Assembly (NCBI GenBank): GCA_039931865.1
Contig: JBDTRB010000002.1
Span: 1-64,000 of the forward strand
Length of the DNA stretch: 64,000 nucleotides
Source: JALYUA01 sp039931865
GTDB taxonomy: Bacteria; Acidobacteriota; Thermoanaerobaculia; UBA5066; Gp7-AA6
Reading direction: 5' to 3'
Shown here: positions 1 to 6,926 of the stretch, piece after piece
How the letters are laid out: every line of letters begins with the position of its first letter
How positions within the stretch are numbered: the first letter of the stretch is position 1
Position numbers and translations under genes: made by a program
The notes under the pieces: model-generated
What the model saw: only the letters and a program-made list of their open reading frames with translations
Told to the model about the DNA's origin: nothing
The model's database searches: none

Positions 1-371
1 GGTCAACGCTGAAATCCTGAATTCAGCGATTCAGCGTTGACCCCTCTCAGACCGCCGCGATTCAGCGTTGACCCCTCTCAGACCGCGACCTCGACAAACC
101 GTAAAGCGTGAAATCGGGATTTCGAATCTGACCCTTCGCGGGGGGGCTGGCCGAGGATCAACACAATGCCAGCCGGGATCCCTCGCACCGAGGCCCGAAG
201 GTCTGATAGAGGATAGAGAGGCTAGAGAGGCTAGAGAGGATCGCGAAGATCGCCTGATCGTCTTTTCCGCTCCGAAGAGAAGGCGGGAAAAGTTGCGGGA
301 AACTGTCACGGTGTTCGAGGTGCGCCCGCCGCTCAAGAGGACGCGATGCGCTTGACTGCAGGAGTCTCACG
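1..371. repeat. Repeat-rich intergenic region with a palindromic REP-like element
   Basis: Bases 1-13 and 30-42 form a perfect 13-bp inverted repeat (GGTCAACGCTGAA / TTCAGCGTTGACC) around a loop holding ATCCTGAATTC. The right arm and its flank are duplicated at 59-84. A diverged copy in the opposite orientation lies at about 111-134. A short direct repeat (GCTAGAGAG) follows near 220-240. I see no convincing gene here. The SD-like AGGAG at about 360 belongs to the gene at 372. Confidence 0.7.
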
Positions 372-1046
372 ATGGAGCATCTTTTCTCACCGCTGACTTT
401 TGAACGACTCTCGATCGAAGAGTCCCGCGCCCGAGTCCAGCGGTTCCTCGGCGACATTTCCAGCAGGCGGAGTGTCCGAGACTTCGCTCCGGACGCCGTT
501 CCGGCGGATCTCGTGGACGCCGCGATCGAGGCGGCGGGGACCGCGCCCTCCGGGGCGAACCGACAGCCGTGGAAATTCGTCGTGGTGACCGACCCCGAGG
601 TCAAACGACGGATCCGCGAGGCTGCCGAGCGGGAGGAGCAGAGGTTCTACCAGACGCGGGCCACGCCCGAGTGGCTGGAGGATCTCGCGCCGCTCGGCAC
701 CGACTGGCGCAAGCCGTTTCTCGAGCTCGCGCCCTGCCTGATCGTGGTCTTCCGGATCGACTACGAACCGGCGCGGCTCCCTGATGGCACCGAGCACAAG
801 CACAAGAACTACTACGTTCAGGAGTCGGTCGGAATCGCGGTCGGTTTCCTGCTCGCGGCCCTCCATGCCGCCGGGTTGGCGACGCTGACGCACACCCCGA
901 GCCCGATGGGTTTTCTGCGCGAGGTGCTCGGGCGGCAGAAGCACGAACAACCCTTCGTCCTGATTCCTGTTGGCTATCCCGCGGCGGACGCTCGCGTTCC
1001 CGACCTGAAGAAGAAGAGCCTCGACGAGATCCGGTTGAATATTTAG
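372..1046 (+). CDS. Nitroreductase-fold flavoprotein, iodotyrosine deiodinase (IYD)-like
   Basis: This 224-residue protein is an FMN-dependent nitroreductase of the IYD subgroup, which reductively removes halogen from halotyrosines. The FMN-binding RRSVRDF segment lies near residue 33 and APSGANRQPW near 58. From memory of human IYD, the active-site lid residues that grip the iodotyrosine zwitterion (Glu, Tyr four residues later, then a Lys) appear to be kept: EEQRFY near residue 85 and the Lys in DWRKPF near 117. The C-terminal half (YYVQESVGIAVGFLLAALH, then LIPVGYP, VPDLKKKSLDEI) also follows the IYD pattern rather than that of NfsB-type nitroreductases. AGGAG sits just upstream of the ATG. 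The gene stands alone, with repeats on both sides. The family is confident; substrate is inferred. Confidence 0.82.
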   Translation: MEHLFSPLTFERLSIEESRARVQRFLGDISSRRSVRDFAPDAVPADLVDAAIEAAGTAPSGANRQPWKFVVVTDPEVKRRIREAAEREEQRFYQTRATPEWLEDLAPLGTDWRKPFLELAPCLIVVFRIDYEPARLPDGTEHKHKNYYVQESVGIAVGFLLAALHAAGLATLTHTPSPMGFLREVLGRQKHEQPFVLIPVGYPAADARVPDLKKKSLDEIRLNI

Positions 1047-1350
1047 AGGCCGGCGAGAGAAGTCCAGGCCCCGGAGCTCCGTCCCCTCACCCCAGCCCTC
1101 TCCCGTATGTGAACTGGGGACATGGTGGACGGGTGTTCTGCAGTTGCCCCCCGTTTCGTGGACACCTTCAGACCGTGGGCTCCAGACGGGGTCAGACCCG
1201 AAATCCTGAATTCACCGACCGCGATCGTTCCCAGCGCGCGCGGGCACGGGTGGATCCCGAGCGACGGAGGTGAATGCCGCCGCGCTGAATCGCGCGCAGG
1301 ATTTCAGCGTTGACCCCGCTTCGACACTCGGACTCGGCTTTCCGTGGTGT
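1047..1350. repeat. Intergenic region with REP-like repeat copies
   Basis: No gene is visible. About 1188-1226 carries the consensus repeat in forward orientation (GGGGTCAGACCCGAAATCCTGA, then ATTCACCGACCGCGAT). About 1298-1317 carries the reverse arm (AGGATTTCAGCGTTGACCCC). Together they form an imperfect inverted pair just beyond the 3' end of the hydrolase gene at 1351. The stretch near 1083-1105 (CTCACCCCAGCCCTCTCCC) is the left half of a common bacterial intergenic hairpin. Confidence 0.65.
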
Positions 1351-3324
1351 TTACCTCGGACACCGCCGCCCGCCGGCCGCCGGTGTCAGGTCGACTTTCG
1401 ACACGGCGGAGCCCGCGGAGGCGGATTGCAGGTTGACCATCAGGTTTAGATCGCCACGCTCGCAACGCAGCCGGAACGTCGCACTGGTCGCTCCATCGCT
1501 CAGATCGGGCGTGGGCGTACCGCAGGCGCCGTGCTCTAGCGCGGCCGCCTCGAACGTCGCCTTCGCTTCCTTGCGGTCGTCCGCCTTCGGAAAGAGCTCG
1601 GCCGCCGTCCGGTCGGTCCAACTCGCGAGGAGTGTTCGGGCACGCCCGGCCAGGGAGACGAGCCGGGGCGACGGGGGCAGCGCGGACTTGAGCGCGAGCG
1701 ATTGGATGCGGGCCGGAGAGTCCGAGGTCAGCGTCATCACCATCTCGATCCCCCCGCGCTCGCACGCGAGCCGCGCGTGGCCGCGGAGCGCGTTCTCGGC
1801 TTCAAAGGACGACGGCGCCCCCGCCGTGCACGCGCCATGGGCCGTTCGCAGTCCCGCGAGCCGCGTCTCCAGCGAGGCGAAGGTTTCATAGCTCTCGTAT
1901 TCCCGGTCGAACATCCGCGCCGCCTCGGCCGCTTCGAAATGCGCGAGTAGCGAGATCACCTTCGCTCGCGCGGCCTCCAGGTGCGGCGAGAGGGGCTGCG
2001 GCCGCCTGGGGATCAAGCCCTGATCGTCGAGCGCCTCGATAAGCTCCATGGCGGCCCTCCCTCCGCCGGTGTAGGTGAGGTTGGCCATAGTGAAGACGCC
2101 GACGCCCCGGTCGGGAAGGAGCACGACAAGGGAGCCATATCCGGGCAATCCCCCGGAATGCGTGACGACCTGCTCGAACCGGCAATTTGCCGACACGCCC
2201 CAGCCCATCCCGTAGCCGCCCCCATAAACACGCAGCTCCCCCTTGGGATCGCGCCACGCGGAGATTCCGATGAATCGCTGCAACGACTGGGTCTCGCGCA
2301 GCGAGGCTCGGCGGATCGGGCCCCCGCTGTCTTCGGGACCGTCGCGCGGAGGCCACGCCCCGAGCTGGAACGCGACCCAGCGAGCATAGTCGCGCGGCGA
2401 GGTCCAGAGGCCGCCGATCGAAGCCCAGGCCCCGTCGGCGAGCGTCGGCTCTTCGTGAGGGACGTCGTCGTCTTTGTACTTGCCGATGCCTTCGGCGGGC
2501 ATCGCCGAACCCTTGCGGCCGTATCCGTGAGCCTTGTGCCCGGCGGGGACGCTCGATCCGTCCCACACCGTCGCCGTCATCCCCAACGGCCTGAGTAGCT
2601 CGCGCGTCACATAGTCCTGCACGCGGACGCCGCTCACCCGAGTGACCACGCGCCCTGCGAGAGCGAATCCCAAGTTCGCGTATTCGAATTCCGTCCCCGG
2701 CGCGGTCGAGAACGTCAGGCCGTGCGACAGGATCTCGTCGAAGGCGGCTTCGCTCATCGGCATGCGCAGGTCCGCCGAGGCGTTGTCCTCGGGCAGACCC
2801 GACGCGTGCGAGAGAAGGTGACGGACGGTGATCCGCGGGGAATCCGCCGTGGGATAGCGTAGTCCGCGCAGCTCGGGGAGGTGCTTCTCCGCTGGATCGT
2901 CGAGCGAGAGGAGGCCCTGGTCCCGCAGACGCAGAGCCGCGGCGGAGACGAAAGATTTCGTCATCGACGCGATCCGAAAGACGGTGTCCTCGTCCACCGC
3001 CACGGAGAGCGCGGTGGCGGGAGCTCCCGCCTGCCCGGAGGGACCGGCACCGACGACTTCGCGCTCGCCGACAGCCTTGAAATAGACCAGCTCTCCATCG
3101 ATGACGAGGCCGATCGCCGCTCCTGGAGCTCGAGTCTTTTCCAGCGTCTTGACCAACGAGGGTTCGAGCGCCCGCGCGGCAGACACGATGCGGGAGACCC
3201 GGGCGGGATCGTCGAACCGGAGCGGCTCGGCTACGGACACAGCAGACACCTGTGAGGATGAAGCGGAAGGCGTTCCAGGCGTTGCGCATGAGAGCCAGAT
3301 GCCCGGCGCGAGAACCGCGAGCAT
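1351..3324 (-). CDS. Secreted serine hydrolase, class C beta-lactamase/esterase family, with duplicated C-terminal domain
   Basis: The protein (about 657 residues from the ATG at 3324) starts with a hydrophobic export signal ending in a Cys near residue 13, so it could be a lipoprotein although the lipobox is poor. The beta-lactamase fold shows the nucleophile motif SMTK at 120-123, a YANLGF (Y-x-N) motif and an HSGGLPGYGS motif in place of KTG. This suits a D-aminopeptidase- or esterase-like enzyme rather than a true antibiotic lactamase. The C-terminal third holds two copies of a roughly 100-residue module, each ending in a Cys-containing strand (ARLACERGG and RLRCERGD). An in-frame extension upstream reaches 3522 but runs through a REP-like repeat, so I chose the internal start. 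A GTG a few codons earlier is also possible. Substrate unknown. Confidence 0.8.
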   Translation of the reverse strand: MLAVLAPGIWLSCATPGTPSASSSQVSAVSVAEPLRFDDPARVSRIVSAARALEPSLVKTLEKTRAPGAAIGLVIDGELVYFKAVGEREVVGAGPSGQAGAPATALSVAVDEDTVFRIASMTKSFVSAAALRLRDQGLLSLDDPAEKHLPELRGLRYPTADSPRITVRHLLSHASGLPEDNASADLRMPMSEAAFDEILSHGLTFSTAPGTEFEYANLGFALAGRVVTRVSGVRVQDYVTRELLRPLGMTATVWDGSSVPAGHKAHGYGRKGSAMPAEGIGKYKDDDVPHEEPTLADGAWASIGGLWTSPRDYARWVAFQLGAWPPRDGPEDSGGPIRRASLRETQSLQRFIGISAWRDPKGELRVYGGGYGMGWGVSANCRFEQVVTHSGGLPGYGSLVVLLPDRGVGVFTMANLTYTGGGRAAMELIEALDDQGLIPRRPQPLSPHLEAARAKVISLLAHFEAAEAARMFDREYESYETFASLETRLAGLRTAHGACTAGAPSSFEAENALRGHARLACERGGIEMVMTLTSDSPARIQSLALKSALPPSPRLVSLAGRARTLLASWTDRTAAELFPKADDRKEAKATFEAAALEHGACGTPTPDLSDGATSATFRLRCERGDLNLMVNLQSASAGSAVSKVDLTPAAGGRRCPR

Positions 3325-3443
3325 AAAGTGCAGCCGAGTTCGTCTCACCACACGGGGAGCATAGATCGAGGAGAGCTCTGAATCGCCCTTGGCCGTCACC
3401 GACCCCCTGGTCTCGCGTTTGAGTCCGAAGAGGGAGCTCCAGC

Positions 3444-3482
3444 GGGTCCGACCCGGAATCCTGAATTCACCGACCGCGACCC
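3444..3482 (+). repeat. REP-like repeat copy
   Basis: GGGTCCGACCCGGAATCCTG continuing into AATTCACCGACCGCGAC. It matches the copy at 1188-1226 including the CACCGACCGCGA tail, so the serine hydrolase gene is bracketed by direct copies. Confidence 0.75.
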
Positions 3483-3555
3483 CGGACGGGCGAATCCCGA
3501 GCCGCGGCGGCGATTGTTTCAACGGGCGGTGACACGGTCAGGTAACGCATCCCGT

Positions 3556-5133
3556 CTAGACGCCCGGCGTCACCGGAAGCCTCCCGCGGGCTTCGCACGC
3601 ACGTCCGGGCACGCCCGCGGCGAGATCGCGGCGGAACTTCAAATGGCGCTGCCGGGTGAGCTCGACGAGAGGCCGCCACACGGTGCTCACCAGTCCGTGC
3701 TTGATCAGGAAGTGCCAGACGCGATTCGACCGCTTGTAGAGGTACGACATCGCCAGGTACGGCGCAACGGCGCGCCAGTCGCTCGGGCGGCGGTGCCAGA
3801 TCGAGGCGTGGGAGAACAGCCGGCGGTAGAGCCATCCGTAGCCCTGCGCGAGCTCCGATTCGGTCATCTGTTTCGGGCGGAAGACGACGTGGGCCGTGTC
3901 GTAGAGGCTCCAGTCGCCGTGGAGGAGCCGGCCTTCCGCCTCCATCTGCCGGAAGAGCGGCGTGCCCGGGTATGGCGTCAGGATGTGAAACGTCGCGCAC
4001 TCCAGCCGGTTCTCCTCGATCCATTCCGCCGTTTTTACGAAGACGTCCCGGCGGTCGTTGTCGAAACCGAGGACGAAGCTGCCGTTCACCTGGATGCCGT
4101 GGTCGTGCAGGATGGCGACTCGCCGCGCGTAGTCCTCGGCCCGCGGCGAGCGCTTGCGCGCGTCTCGTAGGTTCTCGTCGGAAAGCGATTCGAAGCCGAT
4201 GAAGACTCCCGTGCAGCCGGCGAGCGCCATCTCGCGGACGAGCGACGGATCGTCGGTGACGTCCAGCGTGAGCGCCGCGCTCCAGATCTTTCGAATCGGC
4301 GCGAGCGCCCGGCACAGGCGGCGCAGATACTCCGGCTGCGACCCGAGGTTGTTGTCGACGAAAACGCCGTAGGGCTGGTCGTCCGCGAGAAACTCTTCCG
4401 CCACCTGCTCGACGTCCCGGACGCGATACGGCATCCGAAGGCCGTCCGTTGCGAGATAACAGAACCCGCAGCGATTGTGGCAGCCTCTCGTCGCGATGAG
4501 GCTGGAGGTGGTCAGGAAGCTTCGCCGCGGGAGGAGATCCCGCCTCGGAGGCGGATCGTCCCGGTACGCGTTGTCGTACATCGCGCGATAGACGGGCTTC
4601 AACCGATCGTTCTCGATGTCCCGCAGGATTGTCGGCCAGAGTTGCACGCCGTCCCCGACGGCCAGGGCGTCCGCGTGCGGCGCGGCCTCCTCGGGACAGG
4701 AGAGCACGTGCAGCCCTCCCAGGACCACGCGCGCACCGCGGGACCGATACCAGGCCGCGAGCGCATAGGCCCGCGCCGCGAACGTCAGGTGGACCGTGAT
4801 CCCGACGACACGCGGCGTCGGCTCGGACGGCGGGGGTCCCTGAAGAAGGTTCTCGTCCCAGTATCGGACCGTCCATTCCGGCGGCGTGGCCCCGGCGATG
4901 CTCGTCAGGGCGAGTGTCGGAGTCAGGGCGTGCTTGCCGAAGCTGGCGTGCGCGTCCTTCGGGTAGAAGGGATTGATCAGGAGCGCCAGGCGCGGCTCGA
5001 CCGGAGCGGTCGGCCGATCGGGATCCAGATGCGGCGGCGTGCGCATCTCCTCGGGGAGCCATAGAGGTTTGAGGCGCTGCCGGAACGGCTCGTCGGCGTC
5101 GGACGAAAGTCGGGAGAGCCGCGGCCGGTTCAC
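3556..5133 (-). CDS. B12-binding domain radical SAM protein
   Basis: About 525 residues from a GTG start at 5133. An N-terminal Rossmann-like cobalamin-binding domain (about 50-185, with VVGITVHLT and VVLGGLHVLSCP) is followed by a radical SAM barrel whose CxxxCxxC cluster motif is Cys218, Cys222 and Cys225 (RGCHNRCGFCY). The tail is of the DUF4070-like type found in this superfamily, which includes HpnP-, BchE- and GenK-like methylases and cyclases. The usual DxHxxG cobalamin-ligand motif is not evident, so B12 may bind base-off without a His ligand. The GTG overlaps the uppS stop (GTGA, 5130-5133), so translation is coupled. I infer action on an isoprenoid or lipid from that context only. 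Longer in-frame starts would lie inside uppS and are rejected. Confidence 0.8.
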   Translation of the reverse strand: MNRPRLSRLSSDADEPFRQRLKPLWLPEEMRTPPHLDPDRPTAPVEPRLALLINPFYPKDAHASFGKHALTPTLALTSIAGATPPEWTVRYWDENLLQGPPPSEPTPRVVGITVHLTFAARAYALAAWYRSRGARVVLGGLHVLSCPEEAAPHADALAVGDGVQLWPTILRDIENDRLKPVYRAMYDNAYRDDPPPRRDLLPRRSFLTTSSLIATRGCHNRCGFCYLATDGLRMPYRVRDVEQVAEEFLADDQPYGVFVDNNLGSQPEYLRRLCRALAPIRKIWSAALTLDVTDDPSLVREMALAGCTGVFIGFESLSDENLRDARKRSPRAEDYARRVAILHDHGIQVNGSFVLGFDNDRRDVFVKTAEWIEENRLECATFHILTPYPGTPLFRQMEAEGRLLHGDWSLYDTAHVVFRPKQMTESELAQGYGWLYRRLFSHASIWHRRPSDWRAVAPYLAMSYLYKRSNRVWHFLIKHGLVSTVWRPLVELTRQRHLKFRRDLAAGVPGRACEARGRLPVTPGV

Positions 5134-5972
5134 GCCGGCTCCTGAGAAACGCCACCGCACGGATGGCGATTGCCGGCCGCGGCCGCTGCGGGAAGCCCGC
5201 CGAAGCGGCGCTGGCGGGTGCGAAACTCGGCGACGGCCGCGGCCAGGTCGCTCTCGTCGAAGTCCGGCCACATGCGAGGCGTGAAGTGGAGCTCGGCATA
5301 CGCGCTCTCCCACAGGAGGAAATCGCTCAGCCGCTGCTCGCCGCCCGTCCGGATCAGCAGATCGACGTCCGGGGCCGTGGGGCTGCCCGCCCCCGGCCGG
5401 GAGAGGGAAGCGGAGGATCCCAGTCGCTGGCGAAACGCCTCGGCGCCTGGCGTGCTCCCGCCGCTGCTCCTTCCGCCACCGCCGTCGCGGCCGGCTGGTC
5501 CGTCGCTCGCGAGCGATTGCGCCGCGCGGAGGATCGCGTCCCGGGCGGAGTAGTCGATCGCGAGCCTCAAATCGAGCCGCGACGCCCGCGCGGTCGCGTC
5601 TTCGCACGCCTCGATCGCGTCGAGCACGGAACCGGGGAGGCGGTCGCGCCTTCCGATGACCGAGAGACGCACTCCGTTGCGTTCGAGCTCCTCCTGCTCG
5701 GCCCGAAGGTATTCGCCGAAGAGGCGCAGGAGCATCCGGACCTCCTGAGGCGGCCGCTTCCAATTGTCGGAAGAGAACGCGAAGAGCGTGAGGGTCGTGA
5801 TCTTGAGGCCAGGCGCTGCCCGGACAGTCCGGCGAACCGCGTGCGCGCCGCGCCGGTGCCCTAGCGCTCGTGCCATTCCGCGCGCGGTCGCCCAGCGCCC
5901 GTTGCCGTCCATGATGATTGCGACGTGGAAGGGTCCTTCCGATCCCTCCGCGAGAATTGGTTCCCCGAGCAT
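5130..5972 (-). CDS. uppS: Isoprenyl transferase (undecaprenyl diphosphate synthase)
   Basis: A cis-prenyltransferase that extends farnesyl diphosphate with isopentenyl diphosphate to make the polyprenyl carrier for peptidoglycan and glycans. The 280 residues show the hallmark motifs in order: IIMDGNGRWA (catalytic Asp) near residue 19, FSSDNWKRP near 65, then RTGGEQRLSDFLLW and AYAELHFT towards the C terminus. A Gly/Ser-rich stretch between the LRAAQSL helix and the DLLIRTGG strand makes it somewhat longer than Escherichia coli UppS (about 250), as does an Ala-rich tail. AGGAGGT lies 6 bases before the ATG. The stop overlaps the start of the radical SAM gene, suggesting linked products. Confidence 0.92.
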   Translation of the reverse strand: MLGEPILAEGSEGPFHVAIIMDGNGRWATARGMARALGHRRGAHAVRRTVRAAPGLKITTLTLFAFSSDNWKRPPQEVRMLLRLFGEYLRAEQEELERNGVRLSVIGRRDRLPGSVLDAIEACEDATARASRLDLRLAIDYSARDAILRAAQSLASDGPAGRDGGGGRSSGGSTPGAEAFRQRLGSSASLSRPGAGSPTAPDVDLLIRTGGEQRLSDFLLWESAYAELHFTPRMWPDFDESDLAAAVAEFRTRQRRFGGLPAAAAAGNRHPCGGVSQEPA

Positions 5973-6077
5973 TTCTACCTCCTGCCCGTGGAGTCTAACT
6001 CCTTAAAGTACTTTTTGTTGTAAAGTAATTGAGGCAAAACGAAGGCACGGTGAGGCAGATGGGTCGGAGGCAGATGA

Positions 6078-6109
6078 GGGTCAGACCAGAAATCCTGATC
6101 TCAGCGACG
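6078..6109 (+). repeat. REP-like repeat copy
   Basis: GGGTCAGACCAGAAATCCTG continuing into ATCTCAGCGACG, in forward orientation between divergent uppS and the PDZ gene. Confidence 0.7.
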
Positions 6110-6167
6110 TGGGGAGGAACTTGACTCCGTTCTCGACGATGGCCATGCTTCGTGAAGCGAGGTTCTC

Positions 6168-6644
6168 ATGCGGTCCTCCCGGCTTCTCCGACTCGCGCTC
6201 GTTCCGGCGATTTGCTTCGGATTGCGGGCGGCCGTCGACGGTCAGAATCCTGCTGCGGGAAAAGCGGCGACTCGGGCTGGTCCGGGCCTGGCCCTGGAAC
6301 GCCCGGCGTGGGTGGGTTTTCTGTGGCGGCTACGGCGAAGCTCGGGAGAAAGCCCGCGTCCGACGCTGTCCGTGTGTGGGGTGGTTCGCAGCGGGCCGGC
6401 CGACAGAGCGGGGCTGCGAGGCGACGATCTGATCGAGGAGATCGACGCGAACCCGCTCCCGTTCCGTTCGATTCCCGAGGCGCTCGATTACTTCGCGAGG
6501 CTCGATACGACCCATGAGCACGTCTTCAGCGTGCGTCGGGGACAGGAATCTCTGAAGATCCGGATCACGGCGATCGAGATGCCGTTGGAGCGACTCGAGG
6601 AGTGGAGATCTCGCCGGAGCAAGTTCGTGTCCGGCCCCTTGTAG
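6168..6644 (+). CDS. Small exported PDZ-domain protein
   Basis: A 158-residue protein with an N-terminal signal segment (LLRLALVPAICFGLRA, cleavage probable near AVDGQ). After it comes a single PDZ fold: the region VCGVVRSGPADRAGLRGDDL (about 88-107) is the typical carboxylate-binding and exposed-loop pattern, followed by IEEIDANPLPFRSIPEA and a strand ending VRRGQESLKIRI. No protease domain is present, so it is likely a periplasmic adaptor rather than an HtrA-type enzyme. It lies directly before a kinase remnant and a kinase gene on the same strand. Any functional link to them is speculative. Confidence 0.65.
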   Translation: MRSSRLLRLALVPAICFGLRAAVDGQNPAAGKAATRAGPGLALERPAWVGFLWRLRRSSGESPRPTLSVCGVVRSGPADRAGLRGDDLIEEIDANPLPFRSIPEALDYFARLDTTHEHVFSVRRGQESLKIRITAIEMPLERLEEWRSRRSKFVSGPL

Positions 6645-6649
6645 ACTCG

Positions 6650-6926
6650 CCGGCACTTTGCCCCTGTCACCCGGCGCCCGGCGCCCGGCTCGGGCCTTAC
6701 GAGATCCTGTCGGCGCTCGGCGCGGGCGGAATGCGAGCCGTGTCCGGGGTCCCCGCTCTGGCTGTCGGAGCAAAAGTCAGAATTCCAAAATCAGCCGACA
6801 GGTTGACCCTGGCCGCCCTCAGCTGAGGAATGCCGAGGGTCCGATAACGTCACAGAAATCAGCGAATCAGGACTGCCCCAATTATGATGGCGCCAAAATG
6901 ACGCGCCATCCCGCTGCACGCGTTTC
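6650..6926 (+). pseudogene. Remnant of a Ser/Thr kinase 5' end, with a palindromic repeat
   Basis: Bases 6650-6733 nearly repeat the start of the kinase gene at 10212. The 45 bases 6689-6733 are identical to 10236-10280, and the preceding CACTTTGCCCC is shared. A duplicated GCGCCCG block shifts the frame after the TTG at 6658, and homology stops abruptly at about 6735. Beyond it, CTGTCGG (6762-6768) pairs with CCGACAG (6795-6801) around GTCAGAATTCCAAAATCA, a REP-like hairpin. No other gene is visible before 6927. It looks like a partial duplication cut off by repeat insertion or recombination. Confidence 0.75.

Noticed and set aside
1351..3324. Antibiotic-resistance beta-lactamase
   Set aside because: SMTK is present but the KTG position is HSGG and there is a large duplicated C-terminal part, as in esterase or peptidase relatives.
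6870..6926. Promoter of the kinase at 6927 (TATGAT at 6883-6888)
   Set aside because: No acceptable -35 box lies 16-18 bases upstream, so it is not listed as a feature.
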